A stretch of 64,000 nt of DNA, taken from positions 40,968,101 to 41,032,100 of the forward strand of contig CM069872.1 in assembly GCA_036172665.1 (NCBI GenBank). The letters are read 5' to 3'. Both the position numbers and the translations under genes were made by a program. Below the pieces are notes generated by a model. It was not told the DNA's origin and made no database searches. It saw nothing but the letters and a program-made list of their open reading frames with translations. The stretch comes from Prosopocoilus inquinatus (taxonomy: Eukaryota > Arthropoda > Insecta > Coleoptera > Lucanidae). Shown here piece by piece: positions 11,524-22,249 of the stretch. Every line of letters starts with the position of its first letter. Position 1 is the stretch's first letter.

Positions 11524-12062
11524 TCGTTTTCACGGTGAGAGTCTCAGTGATAGGTGCTCTCGTGAGAGCAAGGGGCTGAATTCGGAGACACGAAATAAGT
11601 ATCACTCGTATTCGTTTTGAGTCGAAAGTTTGGTTTCCAGGATGAGAATTCTGTGATAGTTATTATCGTGAAAGTAATGCTTCTGTCATGAGAGTAACTG
11701 TCATTGGTAAATTACTTGAAAATCGCTTTCCTTCTTGGCATAACTTTCGCACTATCTCATCTGACTAGATAGCTGAGACTAGCTCTCGCGGTAGTATAAT
11801 TAATTTAAAAACATTCGAATTCAGAGACACGATGATAAGCAAAATAGACAGGTTCTTCTTCGTCATTGTTTCCGCGATGATAGTTTCTGTGAGAGCTCCT
11901 CTCATGAGAGCAATAGTTACTCTCACGAGAGCAACTATCACAAACTCTCACCGTGAAAACGAGGCTGAAGTCTGTCTATTTTACCGTGTATTATCGTGTC
12001 TCTGAATTCGGCCTTTGTACTCTCACGAGAGCAATTATCACAGAAACTCTCACCGTGTTAAA
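11524..12062. mobile_element. Nested foldback cluster
   Basis: The outer arms (ACGGTGAGAGTCTCAGTGAT near 11532 and its inverse AACTCTCACCGTGTTAAA near 12060) are inverted, both followed inwards by CTCTCGTGAGAGCA-like palindromes and GAATTCGGAGACACGA or TCGTGTCTCTGAATTCGG. Inside, a second pair (ATTCAGAGACACGAT at 11819 and AAACTCTCACCGTGAAAAC near 11942) repeats the arrangement. This suggests one inverted-repeat element inserted into another of the same family. It is non-coding. Confidence 0.7.
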
Positions 12063-12064
12063 CC

Positions 12065-14400
12065 CTAATAGTTCATTATTTCTTAAGTCTGGAATTTTTT
12101 CCCCTTTGAATTAGCAATCAATTATTATCTCAGTGGAATGTATTTATGTATTTTATACAGTGTCGATCTGCAATTGGCTTACGCTACCTATTGAGTTCCT
12201 TCTAATGAATAAATAAAAAGATAAAAATCCATAACATGTTGTTACGAGAGCTGCACATTAATGTTTCTTTTAGGTTTGAGGACATGTGTTCTTATCCTTC
12301 AAGTTTCCCGATTTTCTATTAACTTCATTGACTTGCTTTATTTAACGTCTTCCTTATTTGACGGTTAACTTTATCATTGTTGATACTGCATGTTGAACAG
12401 CTTTGATGTGATAACTGATAACTGATAATTAAACCAAAATTGCATCTTAAATATCGTAGTTCGGTCAATTGGGTAGTGTTTCTTTTTACATTTTAATTTG
12501 TGTTTAATTTACAGTACAGTAAAGACTTTATTTATAATTCACCTTCCTACTTCCTCCCTTGACCGTGTAATCGACGATGCCTTTAGCAAAGCCCTTTAGC
12601 AAATCCTCGTGTTATTCGAGATGACGGTTCACGTTGGATTTCTCCAGAGAATCGACTTGAAGTTTATTATACTCTTGAAGTCCAGGTAATTTCAAACTGC
12701 GCCGTAAATTCAATCGTAACACTAGAATACGATTCAATCCTTAATTGCCGATTAAATATTTCGATTTTTTATGCCTACCTAATAACTACTATTCTTGGAT
12801 TTTGAATGGAACCAGCTTCTTCGAATTAACTCCACCGGGTAAATCTTTTGCGACAAACAAGGCGTAAATGTATTACAGTCCAATCCATCTCTAAAAACTA
12901 ATTCCCCAATTATTTCTCAATTAGGCACCCACTTTCTCACCGTTTTAAGATGGCGAAGCTTCTTCGAACCGGCGGGCTCTGAAGAACTTACGAATTGCAG
13001 TAATTTCCGAAGCCACCAAGACGGCCTTTTCAATTGCACGTTGCATTAATAACAATTATTATCGCATTACGGCGATATCATTTCATTCTACTTTTTACGG
13101 CGCAGGTGTGCGTAAGCAACACCGAAGTTCTCTTGCCCTCTCTCTTTCTCTAATTCGTCACAATTCTTCTTCGTCATTACGGTCAATTTGATTAGGCTAA
13201 GACGTAGATTATCATTCTGTCTTTTAATTTATATGATAAATAGGAACGTTCCGAGAAGGGCCGGGCAACTCTTTTTTTTATGTTGTTAAGATTGCACTGT
13301 ACACAAAGAGGTTGTTTTGTTACTTTAACTAAAGTTCACTTTTCTCACAAGAACCTGTAATTAAAAAGTAAAAAATGAAATCATTAATTAATTAATAAAC
13401 ATATTGACATTGCATTATTACATAAACACGATAAAATTGCCTTTTCGCATGAGTGTCGAAAAGTCTACTTTTCTAAACGTCAGTTAAGTCAAGATGAGGT
13501 TAATGAAAATACACTTAAGTAAAAAAAAAACGTAGGAATAAACTTTGAAATCTGTTAATGATCTTTCTTGAAATATTTCAAAGGCACTTTATGTAGATGT
13601 AAGTGCTTATACAGCGTGTTACCATTCATGGCAAACAGTTACGTCGTAGGTGCTTGACCTAAACATACAAAACACACACACATGTAACGATAATCGTAAA
13701 CGTCGATGATACTTATCCAAGAAAACGAATACGCAACATCGCTGTAAACATTGTAACAATAATGTTAACCTTTAAAGTGTTCACATTCATGTTGTCGATA
13801 TCCGCCAGTTTCCTGGTAAGCAGCAGCTCGCCCGTATTTACAAAGTGTGTTAAGGATACCTATTAAGAGCTCTCATAAAAATCTGGTCGTAGCACAAAGG
13901 ATGCCTCACCTGTCGGCCGTAATAAATAATAATATTAATAACAAACCCGTTATTCTCCTGCGTCGGGGAAGAGGCATCGCGTTACAAAACTTGCACGTCA
14001 TATTACCGCGGTAAAATGATAAATGCGCTTTGTTTTTATGCGCGCTCTCTGCGTCACGTAATTAAAGTGCGCGTCTTTTATTAACGAATTAATGACGGTC
14101 ACAAAAAATTACATCGTTTTCATTCTACGTGTAGCCGCCGTGTGACTTACAAATCATTATTGCGATTAACTTTTCCAAATGCTGTAATTTCTTCCCTTCA
14201 ATTTCATTAAAAAGTTCCTCCCTACTTCACAATTCCTAGAAAGATTAGTGCTTTTATCCATGTCTGCTTACAGGAACATGTAACGTAGTAGACATCTATT
14301 TATTATGCAGTGATTATTAATGTAATAATTAATCATATTTCATATCTTTCGGCCATCTAAATGTTTTTTTTTTATATCATAGGCTGACTTAATTTGCTGA
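12065..14400. other. Non-coding, largely unique; GC-richer block at about 13880-14160
   Basis: There is no open frame of note and no repeat shared elsewhere in the window. 12900-13150 and 13880-14160 are less AT-rich. The latter packs ATTAACGAATTAATGAC, GTAATTAAAG and TTTTTATGCGC words among CG dinucleotides, a pattern compatible with a homeodomain-rich enhancer (inference). Confidence 0.4.
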
Positions 14401-14404
14401 ATTT

Positions 14405-15020
14405 GTATCGTTGTGTCACCGCTCTGAATAAAACCTTCCCCTTATTAAAGGGAAGAGGATATTTTTCTATTGTTACGTGGTAATGAAAGGGACGCTTAGC
14501 GCGGTTGGCCCACAGTTTATGAGACTGCGCCAATCGTAACTTACCGTGCTTCTGGAAGCAAAGTGGAGTGTGCCCTCGGAGACTAAGGTGTGAAGAGGAG
14601 ATGCATAATTGTGTGAACTTGTATCGTAGTGTCACCGCGCTGAGTAAAACCTTCCCCTTTGTAAAGGGTTGTTACGTGGTAACGAAACGGATGCTTAGCG
14701 CGTTTAAACCCAAAGTTTATGGGGCTGCGCCAATCGTAACTTATCGTGCCTCTCGAAGCAAGGTGGAGTGTACCCTCGGAGACTAAGGTGTGAAGAGGAG
14801 ATGCAGAATTGTGTCGACTTGTAACGTTGTGTCACCGTGCTAAGTAAAACCTTCTCCTTAGTAAAAGGAAGAGGATATTTTTCCATTGCTACGTGGTAAC
14901 GAAAGGGACGCTTAGCGCATTTTGACCAAGAGTTTATGGGGCTGCGCCAATCGTAACTTACCGTGCCTCTGGAAGCAAGGTCAATCGTTCTCTCAGAGAC
15001 TAAGGTGTGAAGAGGAGATG
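14405..15020 (+). repeat. Tandem array of three ~200-216-bp units
   Basis: Units begin at about 14405, 14621 and 14821 with GTATCGTTGTGTCACCG-like sequence and include AAAACCTTCCCCTT, GCTGCGCCAATCGTAACTTA and GACTAAGGTGTGAAGAGGAG. The middle unit lacks about 16 bp (GAAGAGGATATTTT region). The last unit runs directly into the large repeat at 14940, so the array is part of that element. Open frames on either strand here are by-products. Confidence 0.85.
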
Positions 15021-16230
15021 CAAAACTGTACCTACTCAATGAAAACGGCATGGAAGATTCAAATGGTGTTAAGATTAAGGGCACCACACAGTAAATTTTA
15101 CGCAACCCACAAGTAAAGGGTGTGATACACGACCGGAAAATGTTTCCCTATATGTCCCCTGAAGGTACAACTCTCCAGTACCCGCTTCTACAATAGTATA
15201 CCCCAAATTAAATCAATAAACAACGCCCAAAGGTGATATTTGAGGTCATTCCCGAAAGTATAAGCTCCGCAAGAAAAGACGTTTAGGTTCGGTCAAGAGC
15301 AAAACGCTTATAAATTCACACAGTTAAATAGAACGTGAATGTGTGCAACAGGGTTAACGACCGCAAAAGTACCAAAAATATTCAAATATACACTGCCCAA
15401 ATCAAAAGGCGTTGGCGCATCAGTGTGAGTTAGCTTGCATTGCTTAGACTCTCTTGATATCTAAAGGAATATCCAATAATTATGGCGTGAAGCGCGTAGA
15501 CCAGAATGAAAGTTAAAAAAGAATAAAAAAACAATAAGGACGAAAGCTTCAAAATTAAGTAAATTCGTTTTCTATACAGAGCCAAGACGAAATTAACGGT
15601 TAACAAATTCGCAAAATATGGGACAAATAAATTCTACATGAATACAAAAAAAACAAAAGCTCCCCTGTCTATGTTATTACAGCAAAGTCAGTGAAAAATG
15701 CTGCGGGCCAGCACTGGACCTTGCCACTGGCTCGGGGCATGCCCGTGGAGTGATGCGACGTAACACGTTTCCGAGGAGGAAAAGAAAAAGAAGGAAGTTT
15801 CTTCCTCAATCCGGGGCGGAACGTTGATATGACGGCCGCTACAGTTTACGGTTTAACTTTTCTACAAAAAGCACGAGGAGAACGTGTCGTCCCTCGAAAC
15901 GACACTTGCGGAAATAAGTGGGGTAGCAATCACCTTGAGCTGAATCGGCGGTGGAAATCTGCCCGGGGCTACTTGCTAGAACAAAGAGAATTTGTGGAAT
16001 TTACGACCGCGAGCGGTAAACGCACGTGGAAAACAACCAAGTAACAAAATGTAGGATACTACCCTGCTGATGTACAGCAAGTAAGAAAAGATTCTCTCGT
16101 CCCTCAAAATCGAACAAACGGTCCCAAAACCTGCTGGGATAGTACTAACGTTATGACTGTAATCCGTTCAAAACGGTAGGTTTACTGATCCATCAACAAA
16201 TAACGTCTGGATCACAACGCTTCAGAGACA
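14940..16230 (+). repeat. Large unclassified interspersed repeat, copy 3
   Basis: It is homologous to 7590-9110 (GCGCCAATC.TAAC.TACCGT, CACTCAATG, ATACCCCAAAT, AAACGCACGTGGAAAAC and AAGTAACAAAATG). This copy has no MITE insertion and is preceded by the tandem units. Its 3' part (15700-16050) is GC-richer than the surroundings. The open frame at 15829-16044 is not a recognised protein. Confidence 0.65.
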
Positions 16231-16430
16231 TGATCACTACTTCTTCTAGACATCTATAATATTATTTAAAATCACGAACAAATTAACATTTAGCTAATTT
16301 TATAAAAGTTGCATTTTCTTTCTTTTCAATTCTATAAATCGCGTTGAAAGTCGTTTTCTAAATCCAGAGAACAAAAACAGATAAGAAGTTAGGCAACGTT
16401 TGTAATTTAATAACTTGGATGGGAATAGAT

Positions 16431-16722
16431 TCCTTCTAGTTAGAGTCTGGCAGAGTCAGCCAACTTTCAGCAAAAAGAAGTCCCGTCAGTGTTGACACAC
16501 CTTTCTAACCATGCTTGTTCTTTCAAAGTCAAAAAAATCCTGTCAGCGTCAAGTTGACAACATTACCTAACCTTGCGTGCTTATTTTCAACGTTAAATTC
16601 AAGTTTTGGCGCCAAACTGTACTTCCACTCTTTCTTATGATTGACCGAAGTACATTTTGCTGAAATATGGCGGAACCAATTAAAAATGCCCACCATTCTG
16701 CCGAACTCTTACTAGAGGGTCC
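16431..16722. mobile_element. ~290-bp inverted-repeat element
   Basis: The left end CCTTCTAGTTAGAGTCTGGC and the right end, reverse-complemented, CCCTCTAGTAAGAGTTCGGC are imperfect inverted repeats. The interior has shorter repeated GTCAACTTGACGC-type words. No coding capacity and no clear target duplication. Confidence 0.6.
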
Positions 16723-16724
16723 CT

Positions 16725-18335
16725 ATACGGGAACTATTGAGAGCGCCATCTCTTGATTAAAAATTGATGCTATTTAATACTGATTCTAGATAGTAAGATA
16801 TCGTATTCACATTGAGATTCTATGCAATAACGCTTTCTGCTTTTGAATTTACTTTAAGAAAATCGAAAGTTAAAAATAAATGTGTTACAGCGAATTCAGA
16901 GGTGGTTTAAATGATATTTTTATTGTGCTGAGTGAGTTACCATTAATGTGTACAGCCACAATCATTATTACCTAGCTAATGGATTGGATTAATATGAATC
17001 ATAAGGCCATTGAGGAGTATAAACAGAGCAATAAAACTAAAAGAAAAACATTTTCGGCAAAGCCGAATAAAATAAAGTGTAACTGTCTACTTTTCTTGAT
17101 GTAAAGAGAAGTACAGTGAACCTACCACTTACACAGGTAAGAATGTGGAATGATGTGGTATACAGGGTGTCTCAAAACCCCCGTCTTTAAATGAAACTGT
17201 AAATTCCTCGTTACATAAGAGATTAATTCTCCAAATCTGAAATTTTTTGCCGAAAAATGAAAAACTGACCCATCACAAATGAGCACAGTCCCTTTGTTTT
17301 GAAACCTCTGATTGGTTTACGACTTGTTTCAGCAATTTATTCCGATAAAAGCAATAAACCGCAATAGAACTTTTTATTTACGTTTAAGTCAAGGTCTTGT
17401 AGTATACGAAAATGAATCCGACTTGCGGACATCGGCATGTTTATTTGTATTTTCAACATGCGAAAAGTAAGAACGTTTGTTTACGCATCTCTTTGTAATA
17501 GACAATAACAATTGTTAAAAACGAGTATCTAATCTTCGTTAGATTTTTGCTGAAGTAATTAAACATCTTCGTACGCTAGTTTTGTAACTGCGTTGAAATT
17601 ATTTTTTAATTATCGCACTAATAGCTGCAGAATAAGTATTGCAAGAGCAGAAACTATTCCTAATGTAAAAACGGAAAGCAAGAATTGGAGTATGATGCGA
17701 TGAAAAATTTAAATAAATTAGATTGCCTGCACACACAATAATCCGTGTTCAAAATAAGTGATTGAATAACTCCGCTAGTTCTCAATCGAACTGTTTTATT
17801 AATTGTTTACATTCCACATGTTTTTATAAGGATAATACTGAACCTGAATTTCTGCGTCAGCTTAAACCATAAAGACATAAAAGCTTTGGCCTAGTGCAGA
17901 CGTTTATTTCGTCGTTTATTCGAAGTAACAATAAAGAAACAAATTTATTTTTGCTGTACAAATGCAATGAACTTTAGTAATCATCACTGTAAGTTGATTA
18001 TTGGCAGTTTATAAATCAATATGATGTAAGAATTTCTACTTTTTCGATCTACTTTAAATTTAACTGTTAAAGTACGACTTAGCACAAAACTAATCATCAA
18101 TTAATGCAACACGCACATAATATTTTAAACTATTAAGAACTTACCTGTTTTCAAAATTTATTTGCTTGTAAAATGAACAAAGAAACACGATACTTGACCT
18201 GCCTTAAGTACAATATCTGTGCATTAAATCATGGTCTGCGGTTTTATGACTTTTTATGGCCTCGAATGTAGAAGAATAGTTGAACACCAAGCTCCGCCGG
18301 AACATTTAAGCTGACTCAGCGACCCTCAAACAATT
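16725..18335. other. Non-coding AT-rich; solo transposon end at 17163
   Basis: At 17163 the sequence TACAGGGTGTCTCAAAACCC has the look of a TA-flanked Tc1/mariner-type terminus, but I found no matching inverted end nearby. The rest is unique AT-rich DNA without a recognisable gene. Confidence 0.4.
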
Positions 18336-18350
18336 TCTATGAAAAAGTAA

Positions 18351-19546
18351 CCGATGAGAAGTTAGCAATAAAATTCCAGCAATAAAATTATAAAATTTCA
18401 AAACGCTGCCACCGTTAAAATAACGATCACAGATCAATAATATTTAATCTATTACAAAGAGTATAATGTGTAGATTCCCCTCAGATGAAGAAACTGAAAA
18501 AATATTTGATATTAAGTTAACTATGACTATTTAAACCAGCATAAGTCATTATTCATATATCGCACCAAAACAATTGCTTTCACTGAAAATTTTCACGTAG
18601 TCATAAAGTAAACATACATATCTATTTAATAATGCCTTCAGAAAGTTTTAGCCGGTTGGTTTAAAGTAATTAGAAATTAATTAAAAGTGACGCACAGACC
18701 AACTTCAAATGTTCATAACTTTCCATTCCGCACTTGCATAAAAATTCTGTTTGCAGAATATTAAAGCACGGATCGAAATCTATCGTCTAAACCACCCTCT
18801 GGGTTTTAGCCGGTTGGTTTGAAGTAAAGTTAAGTTAAAGTAAAGAAAGTTATGAACATTTGAAGTTGGTCTGTGCGTCACTTTTAATTAATTTCTAATT
18901 ACTTCAAACCAACCGGCTAAAACTCAGAGGGTGGCTTAAACGATAGATTTCGATCTGTGCTTTAATATTCTGCAAACAGAATTTTTATGCAAGTGCGGAA
19001 TGGAAAGTTATGAACATTTGAAGTTGGTCTGTGCGTCACTTTAATTAATTTCTAATTACTTCAAACCAACCGGCTAAAACTCAGAGGGTGGCTTAAACGA
19101 TAGATTTCGATCCGTGCTTTAATATTCTGCAAACAAAATTTTTATGCAAGTTCTCTGAGAAAAGTTATGAACATTTGAAATTGGTACTGTTTCATTGATC
19201 TGTGCGTCACTTTTAATTAATTTCTAATTACTTCAAATCAACCGGCTATAACTTTCTGAAGGCATTATTAAGTAGATATGTATGTTTACTTTATGACTAC
19301 TTGAGAATTTTCAGTGAAAGCAATTGTTTTGGTGCGATATATGAATAATGACTTATGCTGGTTTAAATAGTCATAGTTAACTTAATATCAAATATTTTTT
19401 CAGTTTCTTCATATGAGGGGAATCTACACATTATACTCTTTGTAATAGATTAAATATTCTTGATCTGTGATCGTTATTTTAGCGGTGGCAGCGTTCTGAA
19501 ATTTTATAATTTTATTGCTGGAATTTTATTGCTAACTTCTCATCGG
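18351..19546. mobile_element. Foldback / MULE-like element, 1,196 bp
   Basis: The termini are CCGATGAGAAGTTAGCAATA on the left and its exact inverse on the right. They are bounded by an 11-bp direct repeat TGAAAAAGTAA at 18340-18350 and 19547-19557, a target-site duplication. The inverted arms are about 300-450 bp. The interior holds a ~157-bp subrepeat (TTATGAACATTTGAAGTTGG to TGCAAGTGCGGAATGG) in direct copies at about 18848, 19006 and 19163 and inverted near 18660-18800. Long arms with internal subrepeats and a long duplication fit Drosophila FB-type or Mutator-like elements. It is non-coding and so non-autonomous. Confidence 0.85.
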
Positions 19547-19559
19547 TGAAAAAGTAAAA

Positions 19560-20600
19560 TAATTTTCATCTGCGTTATTATTGCTGTCTGACCAATAGTT
19601 GTATAAGAAATTTTGCTTCTTTTCTTTACCACTATTTGTGGTTTCAATTAAAGACATAGGTTTATAGACACGCTGTATCTAAAGCTTCGTACTTATCTGT
19701 TTTTCATGTGGGTAATGAATTGAATTGAATTGCAAACAACAAAAATATGAAAACGTCCGTGGCAATCAAAGCGTGGCAATGGCAAACTTAGCTATAAGAC
19801 GTGCACTGAAGTCTAAAGTGTAAAATCTAAAGGAGAAAGAAGTGTTACGAAAAGGCAAAGAAACAAATACGAAAACTTGCATAAATTAAACGCTTTATTA
19901 TAGTGCAACTATCCATCCTCCCAGCAATTAAGCCACTATCACGGCGGAATCAAGTGTTAAATGGGTGTAACTGAAATAATTATCCTAAAATATCGATGTA
20001 TCACTGGTGAGTGTGTGCCCGGTTCGCACCTCGGGGGCGAGAGCTGCTTTGATCCCCCTAATTACAGACTGTAAATTAAAGAACGATAAACCTAAGATGA
20101 CAACGCCGAGTTATATTAATGCGTCCTGCCACCGAGCGTTTTCAGCGTTGGGCTTACGAAGAAAGGCGGGCACGGCGACGGTCCCCGCTGAAAACTGAAA
20201 CTGGTACGCGCATTCCTACTGTGCTTTTCGAAATTACAGAGATATCTCTTTTACCACGGGCGATTCCTAAGTTTATCATTCCGTTTGTCGGTTCGCCTGC
20301 GATGCAATTGTTAGCCGAGCGAAAATATTTTATGAAATGCACCGGGCATAAATACTAGTACATTTAATAAGCGACTGCGAAACGACCAGTTCCTGCTGAT
20401 ACTACTGTTTGTTGTAAATTATTGAGACAATAATGCTTTGTACTTGCCTGCACCTTATATCTCAAAACAATGAACTTCTACAACACAATTCGTTCAATAG
20501 TGAAATAATTTCTTAACGCACTCCTTGACCCATTCGTCAACATGTTCGTATATTCGTATTCTAATAGTATTCTATTGTTAGAAACAGTTATCCAGAATTG
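19560..20600. other. Non-coding; GC-richer unique block at about 20000-20350
   Basis: No gene is recognised. The 20000-20350 block is GC-richer with open frames on both strands (20007-20358), but the translations show no domain and overlap antisense. I read it as unique non-coding DNA. Confidence 0.4.
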
Positions 20601-20734
20601 CCAGATTTTTTCAGGCAATGTCGCCAACTTGTTGATCAAATGTGGCCAGAAAGCGCCAGTTTCTTCTGAAGTCCGTATAACATGTTAATTTGTGTGTAAT
20701 ATTTGTTGTACTTTCGCACAATCTAGTTTTTATT

Positions 20735-20907
20735 TTAATAAAAATTTTGTGCAAATCGTTTTTGATTGCAGTGAGAACCTCGAGCAGCCTCTGGACAGCT
20801 GTTTCAGCCCTGCTTGGGGCTTCTTCAGCAGAAACGTAGCTCGACATTCCCACTGCAGACCAAAAACGACTTGCCCAATTTATTCGCAATTGCGATGTAA
20901 GAGTGAT
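20735..20907 (-). repeat. Hammerhead-bearing repeat, copy A
   Basis: This is a minus-strand copy. It runs from the GTCGTTTTTGGTCTGCAGTG flank through the ribozyme (20781-20841) to CACTGCAATCAAAAACGATT and an AAAATTTT end. The two flanks of the ribozyme are themselves nearly inverted copies, so the transcript would form a long rod extending stem I by tens of base pairs. It abuts the palindromic copy B at 20908. Confidence 0.8.
20781..20841 (-). ncRNA. Type I hammerhead ribozyme, copy A
   Basis: On minus: stem I 5' strand GTTTCTG (20829-20835), core CTGAAGA (20822-20828), stem II AGCCC-CAAGCA-GGGCT (20806-20821), GAAA (20802-20805), palindromic stem III ACAGCTGT (20795-20802, sharing the last A of GAAA), cleavage residue C (20794, triplet GUC), then stem I 3' strand CAGAGGC (20787-20793), pairing with two G-U wobbles. 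An outer GCTCGA/TCGAGC pairing follows after an internal loop. All essential core bases are present; only U7, the tolerant position, differs (A). The predicted cut lies between 20794 and 20793. Type I ribozymes with a tiny stem III are typical of Penelope-like elements and retrozymes, and often act as dimers. Confidence 0.8.
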
Positions 20908-21350
20908 GAACATATAAAATAGCGACATCTTACTATCGCTTTTTGACCTAACATTGCAGTAGGATAGACAAATTGAAGCGGGATTTGCTCCTAATGAGTC
21001 CCCCATGCAAGGCGGCCATGCTTGCTGTCAAAGCATAATGAAAGATTTTAGAAAAATTTTGTGCAAATCGTTTTTGATTGCAGTGTATAACAGCTGTTTC
21101 AGCCCTGCTTGGGGCTTCTTCAGCAGAAACGTAGCTCGACATTCCCACTGCTGTCCAGAGGCTGCTCGAGGTTCTCACTGCAATCAAAAACGATTTGCAC
21201 AAAATTTTTCTAAAATCTTTCATTATGCTTTGACAGCAAGCATGGCCGCCTTGCATGGGGGACTCATTAGGAGCAAATCCCGCTTCAATTTGTCTATCCT
21301 ACTGCAATGTTAGGTCAAAAAGCGATAGTAAGATGTCGCTATTTTATATT
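20908..21350. repeat. Hammerhead-bearing repeat, palindromic copy B
   Basis: Left arm (20908-21085) and right arm (21165-21345) are inverted copies of one module. The plus-strand left arm reads ATAAAATAGCGACATCTTAC to AAAATTTTGTGCAAATCG. Between the arms, the minus strand holds the 5' two-thirds of a hammerhead (core and stem II at 21091-21130). Its stem I 3' strand is missing just after the cleavage site, while an isolated 3' piece (CTGTCCAGAGGCTGCTCGAG, 21151-21170) points the other way. The ribozyme is thus broken. Inverted tandem organisation is common among Penelope-like insertions. Open frames at 20611-21006, 20948-21256, 21005-21313 and 21255-21437 are translations of this repeat. Confidence 0.8.
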
Positions 21351-21354
21351 TTTA

Positions 21355-21620
21355 TTTTAAGTTTCTCGTACAATCATCTCTATACCGGTACAGTCCTACA
21401 ATCATCTCTATCCCGGTACAGTTCAATTTATGATTGAAGGCCAAAAATACGAGTCCAAGGTTGCTTTTGTTTTGTGCAATACATTAGAAATGTTACTTAA
21501 GTTCGATTGTGTCAACTGTATAACCTGAAGTTAGAACTTGAGGAAATTTGGGGAAATTTAGTCAATCGTGTTTACTTCAATTCATTTTCTGTCTATTGAC
21601 ATCGGTGCTAGTGCTATTTT
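21355..21620. other. Non-coding spacer
   Basis: It includes a short duplication (CAATCATCTCTAT.CCGGTACAG twice at about 21372-21421). Nothing else is recognised. Confidence 0.4.
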
Positions 21621-21623
21621 ATA

Positions 21624-22181
21624 CAGGGTGCTGCACTGATGAATGCGACATGTCAATTAAAAGTGCTCGAATACTGGCTTCCCTAATTATTTTACAGCAA
21701 AATTCCATTTACGTTTCTTGAAGTAATCTTCGTGATAAATCTGTCTGTGCAGTTTGAGAATGTTCTATTTTCTCAGTTTCAAGATATTTAAAAAAGATTC
21801 AGTAACATAATTCAACTTGTACCAAACCATCAGCATGGCCTTGATCAGCGAATGTTAAAATAAATTACTGGAAAAGCTTTTGCTATCAATCTTTTTCAAA
21901 AACGACTAGCTTTATTAATCATCTGTCCAGTTTTCACAATCATTGATCAAGGCCGTGCTGATAGTTTGGTATGAATTGAACATAGTTACTGAATATTTTT
22001 AAAATATCTTGAAACTGAGCAAATGGAAAATTTTCAAACTGCACAGACAAGTTCGTCTTGAAGAATACTTTAAAAAAACCTAAATGGAATTTTGCTGTTA
22101 AATAATTAGGGAAGCCAATATTCAAGCACCTTTGAATTAACGTGGGATTTCCTATGTTCCATTCATTAATGCAGCACCCTG
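21624..22181. mobile_element. TA-flanked long-inverted-repeat element (Tc1/mariner-type MITE)
   Basis: It begins CAGGGTGCTGCACTGATGAA after TA (21622-21623) and ends with the inverse ...TGCAGCACCCTG before TA (22182-22183). The arms of about 230 bp are imperfect inverted copies around an ~80-bp centre. A TA duplication and CAGGGTG ends fit a non-autonomous Tc1/mariner-superfamily element. The open frame at 21940-22212 is repeat-derived. Confidence 0.8.
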
Positions 22182-22249
22182 TATATCTGCTGTTTATTTC
22201 TTTTGCAGTCATTCAAATCAATCAATCACGTACTTCAAAAATTGCTTTA

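Noticed and set aside
20020..20050. CCGGTTCGCACCTCGGG considered as a tRNA T-arm
   Set aside because: Does not match the GGTTCGA B-box properly and no A-box or cloverleaf is found upstream.
20611..21437. Open frames up to 131 codons sharing MGDSLGANPAS and EEAPSRAETA peptides
   Set aside because: They are translations of the hammerhead-family repeat and recur only because the repeat DNA recurs; the ribozyme itself lies within them on the same strand.
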